From CAYUVH01 sp964448135 (lineage in GTDB: Bacteria > Verrucomicrobiota > Verrucomicrobiia > Limisphaerales > UBA8199), in the NCBI GenBank assembly GCA_964448135.1, contig CAYUVH010000011.1, positions 43,532 through 107,531 of the forward strand: a DNA stretch of 64,000 bases. The letters run 5' to 3'. Positions within the stretch are counted from its first letter, which is position 1, and every line of letters begins with the position of its first letter. This document shows positions 1-8,304 of the stretch, piece after piece. The translations under genes and the position numbers were made by a program. The notes beneath the pieces are model-generated. The model had not been told where the DNA came from. It worked only from the letters and a program-made list of their open reading frames with translations, and did no database searches.

Positions 1-239
1 TGGCGGAAATTGACCACCTGGGGATTCCATTGGGGATAGCCGTTCTTAAAGCGCTGCAAGGCGATCTGGGCTTCACGATACTTCGTCAGCGCCTGGGGCA
101 GACGGTCCTGTTGATTCAGCGCGTCGGCCTGCTGAATCGTGTTGTAGATCTGGATGTATTGATCGTCGGGCGTCTGGGCTGCCGCGCGGATAACCGACAA
201 CAACAATGCCAACGCAAAAAAGACAACGGGCCGCTTCAT
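1..239 (-). CDS. Exported protein with probable TPR-like N-terminus (partial, cut by window edge)
   Basis: The minus strand is open from an ATG at 239 to the window edge, giving 79 codons without a stop. The first 20 or so residues (MKRPVVFFALALLLSVIRAA, then AQ) form a typical signal peptide with a likely cleavage after Ala-Ala-Ala. The mature start (QTPDDQYIQIYNTIQQADAL, then a helical segment with ALTKYREAQIAL) looks like a first TPR helix pair. It lies downstream of, and on the same strand as, the FtsK-like ATPase gene, about 275 bp away, so it could belong to the same secretion-like locus, but a repeat lies between them. The C-terminus is outside the window and no specific function can be given. 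Confidence 0.75.
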   Translation of the reverse strand, partial: MKRPVVFFALALLLSVIRAAAQTPDDQYIQIYNTIQQADALNQQDRLPQALTKYREAQIALQRFKNGYPQWNPQVVNFR

Positions 240-373
240 TACCTGCAAAAATAGGCCATCTACCACAGCTTTGGCAATGCCGGGAAAACCCTGGGAAATT
301 CCCGGGGCGCAGCATGACAATGCCACCCGAAGCGCGGAGAGCTGGGGCGGCGTGAAGGGGCGGGAAGCAGAAT

Positions 374-411
374 CCCCCTCACCCCTGCCACATCCCAAAG
401 GAGAGGGAGAG
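374..411 (-). repeat. Dispersed CCCTCACCCC/CCCAAAGG-type repeat, copy 1
   Basis: This intergenic stretch matches, in reverse complement, the repeat at 27382-27421: both contain CTCTCCCTCTCC, a TTTGGGA core and GGGGTGAGGGGG. The element is partly palindromic around the TTTGGGAGAGGG core. It lies in the gap between the exported-protein gene and the ATPase gene. Similar sequences are seen between genes in many G+C-rich bacteria; no coding role is evident. Confidence 0.7.
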
Positions 412-515
412 CATTTGGGCGGCGTCACAAATCGTCACCATCTGGCGGACGTGGTCTGCGCTGGGTCGCCGGTGAGAGCGAGCGGCGTTAGCTTTGCTGC
501 TACAGCGGGCGGGGC

Positions 516-3500
516 TTATCTGGCCACCGCCGGCTGGCCTTCGGCGATCAAGCGCTTCAAATCCTGCGAGGCGTGGTCCAACCAGTCATTTCCCGGCAGC
601 GAGTAGGGCCGGAAAGTCTCAATCGTCCCTTCGCGGTCGTTATATAGCAGCGCCCGGTGCAAGCCGAGCGTCCCCGCATCCGGGTTATCAATCAAGCTGG
701 CCGAGTCGCCCGGGCTCATCTGGAAGAGGACGCGCATTTCAAATTCGCTCAGGTTCTTGCGTCCGAGGCAGCGCGTTACGTTGTTATAAGTGTCGCAGGT
801 GGCCAGCGTGTGGATGCCGTGTGCCGGACCGTCACTGATGAGCTTCAGGAACGACGCTGACGCGCTGACCTCCTCGGATTCGGTGCTCGAAAAACTGAAC
901 TCGTCCTCCTGCCGCAGCTTCTTCCAATTCTGCAGCCCAAAGACCAACAGGTACGTCTCGGGCGTTGACGCGGCACTCGCCTCGTCGCGGCGTTTCAAAT
1001 CGGCGGCCAGCCCGCCCAGCACTTCGCCGACGTTGCTGTTGTTCACGAGGGTGACCGGATGCGGGCACGCCTTGATCACGCGCTCGAAAAACTCGCGTTG
1101 CGGTGAACCGGGAGCCGAGCTATCGCATACCACAAAGGACACCTGCCCGCGCGGGTGCTGCGCCGAGAGCGAAATCATGGCGAGGCAGAGCATCGTCAAC
1201 GCGGCCTCCTCGTTTTGCCCGACCACGATCAGGTTGTTGCCGCTCATCCGCTGGAAGGCCGCCTCGGTGGGGCCCTTGATCGAATTCGGCGAGCCGAGCC
1301 AAACGCGCGTGGTCGGCGAGACTTTTACATTTTCGGCGGCCAGCACTTCGCGCAGAGGCTCGCAGTCCTCGACACTGGCCGGCGCGTTGCCTTCGAAGAC
1401 AAAAGGCGGGGGATACCGGCCGGGCTGCGCATCCGCTTTCGCGCGCACGTCCTGCAGCAGCCGATCGCGGACGGGTTCCGAGAGCCAGACGGTTTGGAAG
1501 GGGCTGTTGCCCTCGATGGAGCCGGCGGTGTCGTTGTAGATGCCCTCGCCCGGTCGAGTCAGCAGGCGGGGCGCGGGATTGTCCTGGTCCATGATGAGAT
1601 AGGCGTCGGCTTCATTGCACTGAAGCGCGATGCGAATCACCATCTGGCCGATCGTGGCGCGCGCCAGCGTATAGGCGCCGCCCAGCGTCTGCGAGCCCAG
1701 CAGCACGTGGATGCCGAAGGCACGGCCCTGGCGGACGATGCGATCCAGGAGCACGGCGGCATTTTGCGAGATGCTGTCTTCCTCGACGAAAAATTCCTGG
1801 AATTCGTCGATCATCAGCAGCGACCGGGGCATCGGCTCCGTGCCCCCTGCCCGCTTGTAACCCGGCAAATCCTGCGCTCCGCGCGCGCGGAACAAATCGC
1901 CGCGCCGGCGCAACTCCGCGTCCACCTTTTGCAGCACGCTCAGACCAAAGGCGCGGTCGCTCTCAATCGCCACGACGCGCGCGTGCGGGAGACGGCGGGC
2001 GCCGTAACACTTGAATTCGACACCTTTCTTGAAATCCACGAGATAGAACTCGACCTGATCGGGGCTGCAGCGCAACGCGAGGTTGGTAATGATGACGTGA
2101 AAGAGCGTGGACTTGCCGGAGCCGGTCTTGCCGGCGATCAACGCGTGCTGTCGCGTGGCCCGGCCGATGGCGAGGTATTGCAATTTCGTCGCGCCCGAGC
2201 GGCCGATGGGCACTTCGAGTTCCTCGGTGGTTTCCTCCTGCCACAATTCCCCGCGCGGCGGAGCGATTTGTTCGAAGGGAACTTCCACGCGGTTCGAGCC
2301 CTTGGAAGCTTCGCCGACCTGGTGCAACAGGCTGGTGGCGAGATCGGCGGGCGGCGGCGGGTCCAGCACGAGCTTTACTCCCGGAGTCTGCCGGCCGGTC
2401 ATTTCGAAACCACGCTCGGTGTGCGTGAGAGTGACGCTGTGCTTGCGCAATTCGTCGGGCACGAGTCCCTGCGGCAGCGCCTGGCGTTGATCCCAGTTGA
2501 TGAGCGTGTAGACACCGCAGCGCGCGCCGCTCGACGCGATGTTGATCAGGCGCCGGCCGGCCACATCGGAAAAATTGACCGGGAACGACGCCACGACGAG
2601 GAAATGATATTTCTCGGCGATCGAGCCGGCCTGGGCGTTGTATTCCGCGATCGTGGGATACTCGTTGCGCAGATACATCTGAATGACCTTTTCCATGTGG
2701 TCGTTCAACTCGGCGAGCTTTTCCTCGATCTGGGCGGTTTGGGTCCAGATGCGGCTGTTGATGTTGCCCTCTTCGTAATCCGCGAGGTGCATCAGCCCGG
2801 CGAAGTTTTGTCCGAGCCCGACCGGATCAAAAATCGTGAAACTCAGTTTCGCCGCCGGGTTCGTGGACAGCAGTCGGAAGATGATGTTGTTGATCGCCGC
2901 AATGGCCTCCTCGCCGCCGGTCTTACCGGTTTCAAAAAGGATGGAACCGGCCTGCGGATAAATGAGCTGCAGCGGAGCGGTGAGCGTTTTGGGCAGCGGC
3001 AACGCAACGCGCTGGTCTCGCGGCGCGATGTCCGCCAGTCGCGCCAGGTCCACCTCCAACCGCCCGAACTTCGCGGTGTTCGAGAAAGTCTCCGCTGGTT
3101 TCCAATTCTGCCAGGCGGGGTCATTCCAGGCCGGAAACAGCTCCGCGGCTGCCTTGTCCGCGGACTGAATCGAATCGAGCAACGGCTGAATGGTGGTGCG
3201 GCATTCCTCGGAGAGCTTTTGCCAGCTCGCGTCGTGATCCGCCTTGAACTTCCCCATGCGTTCCGCGTGGCCCGCATCCAACTGCTTCAGCGCGGCCGTC
3301 GCCTTGGTCCGCAGTTCCGAGATGAGTTCCGTCGAATCGCGCTCGATGCGCGCGATTCTCATGCTGTGCAAATCCTCGTTTTTCTTTTGCAGGCGGACGC
3401 CCTTTTGGTCAATGGCCTCACGGCGATCGCTGCGCAGGCCCGCGCCTTCCTTCACGATCTGCTTCCATTCCTGGTCGAGGCTTCGCTGTTTGGACTCCAG

Positions 3501-4433
3501 ATCGCCCTTGAGCTTCGCCTGCGTTTCCTGGTGCCAGACATCCGCGCGTTCCAGGCAGGCGTCGTGCAAGCGCCGCGCGAGGGCGAGGTCCGAGGCCAGC
3601 GCCGTTGCGGCTTTGCTGGCGCCGGTCCGCCCAATCGTGTGAATCACCATCACCACCACGACGATGGCTCCGAAAATAATTCCTGCCTGCTGCAGAGTGA
3701 TCGGCCGCATCCCGATCGCCGACGGCGCCCAGACTGACGCGGCCAGGACTCCTGCCGCGAGGATGAAAATGAGCCACGGCGGCACGAAACGAAAAACCTG
3801 CGGGAGAAGGTTCTGCTTGAACTTTGCGAGGTCGTCGCGGGTTCGCCCCAGCAACTTGTGCAATTCCTCCAACAACTGAGTTGCATCCGACGACATCGGC
3901 GTAGCCGGCCACGTTTTTGTTGGGGACAACATCCTCCGGAACGCCCCGTAACCACGAAATGCCTTTCGCGCCTGGATTTCCAAACCGACAAATTCCCCAC
4001 GGGTTTCGGTCAGGTCGGTGTGCAAATTCTCGACGAAGGCAGCCGCCTCGGCCAGGCCCGCGGTCCGTTTGCGTTCCGCTTCCAGCGATGCTTCCTGCAA
4101 ACGATGCTTCCGCTTGCCCTCTTGCAGGCCAACGGCCTCCACGCCCTTCTCGCGGACGGTCTGGTAAATCTTGTGCAACGAGGCTTTGCGCTTCTGGAAA
4201 TGCGCTTCGGCGCCGGCTTTCGCCGTCTCCAAATCGCTCTCCGCTATCGCCAGCGCCTCGGCAGCCTCCGTCTCCTGCTTTTCCCGCGCGGCCTTGTACG
4301 CCTTCGCTTCGCCGTTCGAGCGGACTTGGTATTCGTTCTCGATTCGTTCTTCGCGCTCCGCGAAATTGCGCAATGCCTCGCGCAGACGGTCCAATTGCTC
4401 CCTGATTTCGTTCACCCCGGGCCGTTTACTCAC
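516..4433 (-). CDS. FtsK/SpoIIIE-type ATPase, EssC/EccC-like motor of a type VII-like secretion system
   Basis: This 1305-residue protein is the probable energy source of the locus. Residues about 5-165 are a charged coiled coil, two membrane segments lie near 216-237 and 248-268, and a second coiled coil spans about 275-420. Three FtsK-like lobes follow. The first (about 485-690) has a degenerate nucleotide loop (FETGKTGGEEA). The central one has an intact Walker A, GKTGSGKST at 768-776, and Walker B, LLMIDEF at 872-878. The third (about 1065-1290) has GQNEEAA in place of Walker A. Three tandem lobes with one competent site are typical of EssC/EccC rather than of the chromosome translocase FtsK, and no gamma DNA-reading domain is visible. 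The start is a GTG with GAGGAG eight bases upstream, overlapping the preceding gene by 8 bp. Export of the WXG-like partners is inferred from context. Confidence 0.85.
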   Translation of the reverse strand: MSKRPGVNEIREQLDRLREALRNFAEREERIENEYQVRSNGEAKAYKAAREKQETEAAEALAIAESDLETAKAGAEAHFQKRKASLHKIYQTVREKGVEAVGLQEGKRKHRLQEASLEAERKRTAGLAEAAAFVENLHTDLTETRGEFVGLEIQARKAFRGYGAFRRMLSPTKTWPATPMSSDATQLLEELHKLLGRTRDDLAKFKQNLLPQVFRFVPPWLIFILAAGVLAASVWAPSAIGMRPITLQQAGIIFGAIVVVVMVIHTIGRTGASKAATALASDLALARRLHDACLERADVWHQETQAKLKGDLESKQRSLDQEWKQIVKEGAGLRSDRREAIDQKGVRLQKKNEDLHSMRIARIERDSTELISELRTKATAALKQLDAGHAERMGKFKADHDASWQKLSEECRTTIQPLLDSIQSADKAAAELFPAWNDPAWQNWKPAETFSNTAKFGRLEVDLARLADIAPRDQRVALPLPKTLTAPLQLIYPQAGSILFETGKTGGEEAIAAINNIIFRLLSTNPAAKLSFTIFDPVGLGQNFAGLMHLADYEEGNINSRIWTQTAQIEEKLAELNDHMEKVIQMYLRNEYPTIAEYNAQAGSIAEKYHFLVVASFPVNFSDVAGRRLINIASSGARCGVYTLINWDQRQALPQGLVPDELRKHSVTLTHTERGFEMTGRQTPGVKLVLDPPPPADLATSLLHQVGEASKGSNRVEVPFEQIAPPRGELWQEETTEELEVPIGRSGATKLQYLAIGRATRQHALIAGKTGSGKSTLFHVIITNLALRCSPDQVEFYLVDFKKGVEFKCYGARRLPHARVVAIESDRAFGLSVLQKVDAELRRRGDLFRARGAQDLPGYKRAGGTEPMPRSLLMIDEFQEFFVEEDSISQNAAVLLDRIVRQGRAFGIHVLLGSQTLGGAYTLARATIGQMVIRIALQCNEADAYLIMDQDNPAPRLLTRPGEGIYNDTAGSIEGNSPFQTVWLSEPVRDRLLQDVRAKADAQPGRYPPPFVFEGNAPASVEDCEPLREVLAAENVKVSPTTRVWLGSPNSIKGPTEAAFQRMSGNNLIVVGQNEEAALTMLCLAMISLSAQHPRGQVSFVVCDSSAPGSPQREFFERVIKACPHPVTLVNNSNVGEVLGGLAADLKRRDEASAASTPETYLLVFGLQNWKKLRQEDEFSFSSTESEEVSASASFLKLISDGPAHGIHTLATCDTYNNVTRCLGRKNLSEFEMRVLFQMSPGDSASLIDNPDAGTLGLHRALLYNDREGTIETFRPYSLPGNDWLDHASQDLKRLIAEGQPAVAR

Positions 4434-4638
4434 AGTCGCTCCTCACTTTGGTCAATAGTTGGTCCAGCTTTTCAATCGCCGGAATCGTCCGGTCCACGCG
4501 CGCGAGCAACTCATCAATGAATCGCCGCTCGAACTCCTCGCCCTTGCTGTCGCGCCAGTAGTTGCGCGTCTCCTCCCAGTGCAACGCCAGATCGCGCGTG
4601 ATGGCCGAGACCTGGTTTTTGCTTCCGCTCAAACTCAT
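4426..4638 (-). CDS. Small WXG100-like helical protein
   Basis: A 70-residue, strongly charged helical protein with no signal peptide. It carries W28-x-D30-x5-F36-x3-F40 between two predicted helices, which aligns position for position with the turn motif of the WXG100 protein three genes upstream (W43-x-D45-x5-F51-x3-F55). This suggests a second WXG100-superfamily member, possibly forming a heterodimer with that protein, as EsxA/EsxB pairs do. The gene is locked into the operon: its ATG overlaps the stop of the preceding gene (ATGA) and its stop overlaps the ATPase start. The family assignment is an inference from the motif and the context; at 70 residues it is shorter than the usual 90-100. 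Confidence 0.6.
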   Translation of the reverse strand: MSLSGSKNQVSAITRDLALHWEETRNYWRDSKGEEFERRFIDELLARVDRTIPAIEKLDQLLTKVRSDCE

Positions 4639-5222
4639 GGCGCCTCCCCTTCAGTATTCCCGGTTGCCGGTGCGGTTGGTGGCGCCCCTGCTTCGTTTTG
4701 AACCGATTCTGCGGTCGGCGCGGTCGTGGGGGCGGTGCCGCTCGACATGGGTTTCACCTGGGCATACTCCTCTAGCGTCCGAATGGTTTCCGCCAGGTAC
4801 ACGATCGCCTTGGTTATTTCACTGATGACAAATCCGTTTAGTTGCTCGATTTGCTTGAGCATCGGTTCGGCGCGGTTATCAAGGTCCCCATCCCAACCCT
4901 TCACCTTGCGGCGTTTCTCCTCGGCGTCGTTGCAGGCGCGCTGCGCCCGTTGCACGGCCATGAAGTGCAGCGCGGACGCCTCCTGCATGTTGGAGAGTTT
5001 CGCGCTGAACAGGGCCTGCTGCGCTTCTTCGAGGGCCCGGCGGCGGAGTTTGAATTCCCGTTCCCAGTGCATGCGTTGCTGGCTTTGGAGCCAGATGCGG
5101 GTGCGGTTCACTTCTTCGCTGCCCTCGTCGAGCGCGGGGCGCATTTTGCTGAGATAAAGAATCAGCTTGGCCCGGAAGGATTCCAGGGCGTCTATCGAAG
5201 TGACCTGGGCGCGAACGGGCAT
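4635..5222 (-). CDS. Coiled-coil protein of the WXG100/FtsK locus, unknown function
   Basis: A 195-residue soluble protein. Residues about 10-150 are almost entirely helical, with heptad-like Leu/Ala spacing and many Arg/Glu. The last 45 residues are a low-complexity Ala/Pro/Thr/Glu tail that is probably disordered. No membrane segment or signal peptide is present. It sits between the WXG100 gene (5 bp upstream) and the small WXG-like gene (ATGA overlap), so it is very likely co-translated with both. By position it could be a substrate, chaperone or helical scaffold protein of the secretion apparatus. I do not recognise the family, and the C-terminal tail gives no further clue. Confidence 0.65.
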   Translation of the reverse strand: MPVRAQVTSIDALESFRAKLILYLSKMRPALDEGSEEVNRTRIWLQSQQRMHWEREFKLRRRALEEAQQALFSAKLSNMQEASALHFMAVQRAQRACNDAEEKRRKVKGWDGDLDNRAEPMLKQIEQLNGFVISEITKAIVYLAETIRTLEEYAQVKPMSSGTAPTTAPTAESVQNEAGAPPTAPATGNTEGEAP

Positions 5223-5227
5223 GCGAA

Positions 5228-5500
5228 TCAGCGTTGGTTTAAATACTCCTCGATGCGCTGGGCCTTGCGCAGCAGATACGGTGAATGTTGCTTGGACAAC
5301 TCGATGAATTTCTTCAGGGCCTTCATGGCCTGGCGGAATTCCTCGGCGAACTTCTCATGCTCCTGGTCCTGCCAGGTTTCACCCAGGCCGCCGAAACGCG
5401 ACTGCAACATGACCAACCGGTTTTCGAGGTCGGTATTGAATCGGTTTAGCTCCTCGGCGAAGCGCCGCACCTTCTCGGGATCCATTACTGCCTGGGCCAT
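5228..5500 (-). CDS. WXG100 family protein (EsxA/ESAT-6-like)
   Basis: A 90-residue, all-helical protein of the length typical of ESAT-6/WXG100 proteins. Two amphipathic helices (about 8-35 and 48-85) flank a turn with GGLGETWQDQEHEKF, where W43 occupies the WXG tryptophan and Asp replaces the Gly. F51 and F55 follow at the spacing seen in the family. There is no signal peptide, as expected for type VII substrates. It is the first gene of a four-gene minus-strand operon that ends with the FtsK-like ATPase. A YxxxD/E-like element may be present near the C-terminus (YLLRKAQRIEEYL), but the match is loose. In monoderms these proteins are secreted as helical-hairpin dimers; here export must cope with two membranes. 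Confidence 0.8.
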   Translation of the reverse strand: MAQAVMDPEKVRRFAEELNRFNTDLENRLVMLQSRFGGLGETWQDQEHEKFAEEFRQAMKALKKFIELSKQHSPYLLRKAQRIEEYLNQR

Positions 5501-5667
5501 AGGTTTCTACTTTCGTCCAGTTTAGTTTGCGTTGCCGCTTCAACATAGCCGCCCTGCCCGCCTTTTGCCACCACAGCTTTTTGACGAATGCGATAATACG
5601 CCCGACTCCTCGCTTGACTGGGCCCGGGCAATTCCGGATTTTGCTCTCAGGGTCCAGCCAACAAACC

Positions 5668-5961
5668 ATGCGCATCGTCGCCGTCATTTTTTCCGCGGTC
5701 GGTTTATACTTCCTTCTGCGGCGACTGGACCTCTATTTCCAAATCATACCCCTCCACGTTTATGGCAGCGAGGGCGGGTTGGTCGAGATTGGCACGGACA
5801 TGATTCTGGGTGTCGGCGCGAGCACCATGGCGGCGGTACTGGCTTTTGTTTACCTCGTGCGCACACGTGCGGCTGGCGGCGGGTTCAAGACGTCCGCGGT
5901 CATCCTGCTTGCGTGGTGTTGTTTGTTGCTGATGGGTTTTATTGGGTCTCTGGGATTATGA
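5668..5961 (+). CDS. Small integral membrane protein, unknown
   Basis: A 97-residue protein with about three hydrophobic segments: residues 3-16, about 43-63 and about 76-95. No known domain is recognised. The start at the ATG of MRIVAVIFSAVG is preferred over further-upstream codons because those would add a non-hydrophobic, low-quality leader. The stop overlaps an ATG (ATGA) in frame with the downstream HEAT gene, so the two may be transcribed together, although the HEAT gene also has its own strong Shine-Dalgarno. The gene is divergent from the secretion-like operon. Confidence 0.55.
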   Translation: MRIVAVIFSAVGLYFLLRRLDLYFQIIPLHVYGSEGGLVEIGTDMILGVGASTMAAVLAFVYLVRTRAAGGGFKTSAVILLAWCCLLLMGFIGSLGL

Positions 5962-5993
5962 GGGCGGAATTGGGTGGAGACAGGAGGGGACGC

Positions 5994-6905
5994 ATGAGGA
6001 CGCGCTTCACGATTATCCTGGGCGTGCTCGTGGTCGTCTTCGGGGCGGGGAGATTGGGGCTGACTTTTTCGCGGGGCGAACCCGAGCCCACCTACGGTGG
6101 CAAACCGTTGCGAGACTGGCTTATCAGCTTTGACGCGCCCCACGGAACGGCAGAATACAACTCGGCGGAGAACGCCATCCGGCTGATGGGCACCAACGCC
6201 TTGCCCACGCTCATTCGTTGTCTCCGAAAGAAGGATCCGCCATTCCACAATCAGTGGATCAATCTGCTGGCGAAGTTGCATTTATTGCACGGCCGGGTGG
6301 ATTACGCCATGTTCACTCATCGCCGCGCGGGGATTGCCTGATCGGTTCTTGGAGGGGCGGGAGCGCCGGCTTTCCCGGCGATGGCCGAAGCCATGAACGA
6401 TCCGCAGGCAGCGCACGAGGTTGGCAATGCGCTTTCCCGGATGATGCCAGCGAGCATTCCGACTTTGACGAATGTGCTGGCCAATGGAAACGCGAGAGCC
6501 CGAAGCAGCGCGGCATCCGCGTTGATTACCGCCGGCTCCCATCGGGCCTTCGAACCGGCGGCGCGGACTGCGTTGCTCGCCGCGTTGCACGATCCAGATT
6601 CCGGAGTGAGAATGAGCGCGGCCAGCGCCTTTCAGTTTTGGAATGGGCATTTGGACATAGTTGTCCCCGCATTGGCGGAGGCTTTGAAAGATCCAGCTCC
6701 GAATGTTCGCGGCAACGCCGTCACGGCTCTCGGCAGGCTGGGCCACTCCGCCAAGGCCGCGGCGCCAGATGTGGTGAGGCTGCTCGCAGACACAAACAGC
6801 TACGGTTATCCGGATGGATCGTTAAGTAATCGTGCCGCGGCCATGTTGCTGATGATTGACCCGGACGCGGCGAAAGCCGCAGGGATACGCCAAGCCAGCC
6901 ACTGA
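5994..6905 (+). pseudogene. HEAT-repeat protein interrupted by an in-frame TGA
   Basis: The start at 5994 follows a clear Shine-Dalgarno (AGGAGGGG, 5982-5989). Residues 1-25 form an N-terminal signal or membrane anchor, followed by PTYGGKPLRDWL and HEAT-type alpha-alpha repeats. A TGA at 6339-6341 (codon 116) ends the first open frame. The same frame resumes at once (SVLGGAGAPAFPAMAEAM) and runs through at least four more HEAT repeats to the stop at 6905. Because both halves are in one frame, a single base change explains the break; no frameshift is needed. The whole would be about 303 residues. It may be a recent pseudogene, a sequencing error, or a gene now making only the short N-terminal piece. 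An internal ATG at 6381 could restart translation. Confidence 0.75.
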
Positions 6906-6993
6906 TGGCTGGATTTTTCCGCTGACTTGGGGCATAGTGTCGCGCGGTGGACGCAGGAAATGGCGGACGCCGCAAGGCACTCGAAACACGCTC

Positions 6994-8277
6994 ATGGCAA
7001 CGTATTACGCACGCGGTGGCACCGCCGATAACATCAGCCGGCCGGATAAACGCAAGGCGCTCGACCTTGCCTTGAAAGTCATCGGCCGCAAGCTTCGGCG
7101 CGTGCTCCTCGTGCCCCCTGATCATACGCGGCTCAATTCCAATGCCGGTGAACTGACTTATCTGCTTTACCAGATGCTTTCGCCGGAGGTGGAGGTGGAT
7201 GTGATGCCGGCGCTCGGCACGCACTCGGCGATGAATGAGAAGCAATTGCGAATGATGTTTGGGCGAACCATTCCGTGCGAGCGATTCAAGGTGCACGATT
7301 GGCGCAATGGCATTCGCAAGGTGGGCGAAGTGCCGGCTGCCCTGCTGCGCGAATGGTCGGGCGGCTTGGTTGAGGAGTCCGTCGATGTGGAGGTGGACAA
7401 TATTCTTTTCGGCGGTTACGACCTGATTCTATCCATCGGCCAGGTGGTGCCCCACGAGGTGGTTGGCCTGGCCAACTACACGAAGAACATGGTCGTGGGC
7501 ATCGGCGGCACTGACATGATCAACAAGTCGCACTTCCTGGGCGCGGCTTACGGGATGGAACGCATCATGGGGCGGGTCGAGAATCCCGTACGGCGGCTTT
7601 TTGATCATGCGGCGGCAACGTTCCTCGGCGAATTGCCGATCGTCTATGTGCTCACCGTGATGGAGAAGGACAAGGGCGGCAACGGGATGCTCATGCGCGG
7701 GCTGTACGTGGGCGACGACTCCGAGACTTTTACGCTCGCGGCGAAGCTTTCGCAGAAGGTGAATTTCGATTTGCTCGATCATCCGCTGAAGAAAGTGGTG
7801 GTGTCGCTCGACCCGCATGAATTCAAGAGCACGTGGCTGGGGAACAAGGCGGTGTATCGCACACGCATGGCGATGGCGGACGGCGGCGAACTGCTGATCC
7901 TGGCCCCGGGGTTGAAGGAATTTGGCGAGGATCCGGAGATTGACCGGCTGATCCGCAAATACGGTTACCGCGGCACGCCGGCGACTCTGGCCGCGGTGAA
8001 GGAAAACGAAGAGCTGCGCCACAATCTGAGCGCGGCCGCGCATTTGATCCACGGATCATCCGAGGGGCGATTCAGGATTGTCTATTGCCCGGGACCGAAG
8101 ATGTCGGCCGAAGAGATTCGTTCGGTGGGGTTTGAGGCGGGAGAGTTGCAGCCGACGATGAAGCATTATCGGCCGGAGCAGCTCAAGGACGGGTTCAACC
8201 AGATGCCGGATGGGGAGGAGATCTTCTATATCAGCAATCCGGCGCTGGGGCTTTGGGCGCTACGGAGTCAATTCTGA
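6994..8277 (+). CDS. LarA-type nickel-pincer racemase/epimerase family protein (DUF2088)
   Basis: A 427-residue cytosolic protein of the lactate racemase (LarA) superfamily. The N-terminal domain has the GTH motif at 75-77 (ALGTHSAMNEKQL) and KVHDWRNG at 99-106. H154, K164 and H180 have the same spacing (10 and 26 residues) as LarA H174, K184 and H200, the residues that hold the nickel-pincer cofactor in Lactiplantibacillus. The C-terminal domain contains the usual GxxDxxIDR-like segment (EDPEIDRLIRKYGYRGT). The family racemises or epimerises alpha-hydroxyacids; members from sugar-degrading bacteria act on mannonate or related aldonates, so the substrate here is open. larB, larC and larE are not in the window. 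The start MATYYARGG was chosen because the upstream in-frame residues are not family-like. Confidence 0.8.
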   Translation: MATYYARGGTADNISRPDKRKALDLALKVIGRKLRRVLLVPPDHTRLNSNAGELTYLLYQMLSPEVEVDVMPALGTHSAMNEKQLRMMFGRTIPCERFKVHDWRNGIRKVGEVPAALLREWSGGLVEESVDVEVDNILFGGYDLILSIGQVVPHEVVGLANYTKNMVVGIGGTDMINKSHFLGAAYGMERIMGRVENPVRRLFDHAAATFLGELPIVYVLTVMEKDKGGNGMLMRGLYVGDDSETFTLAAKLSQKVNFDLLDHPLKKVVVSLDPHEFKSTWLGNKAVYRTRMAMADGGELLILAPGLKEFGEDPEIDRLIRKYGYRGTPATLAAVKENEELRHNLSAAAHLIHGSSEGRFRIVYCPGPKMSAEEIRSVGFEAGELQPTMKHYRPEQLKDGFNQMPDGEEIFYISNPALGLWALRSQF

Positions 8278-8304
8278 CCCGTAGGAGACTCCTCACGTCT
8301 TCTC

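Noticed and set aside
1155..3737. Long plus-strand open frame opposite the FtsK-like gene
   Set aside because: It is antisense to a protein with clear Walker motifs, and its composition (many Arg, His and Gly) is that of a shadow frame in G+C-rich DNA.
6339..6341. TGA in the HEAT gene as a selenocysteine codon
   Set aside because: No hairpin of SECIS type was evident just after the TGA, no selenoprotein family is involved, and HEAT solenoids have no catalytic need for it.
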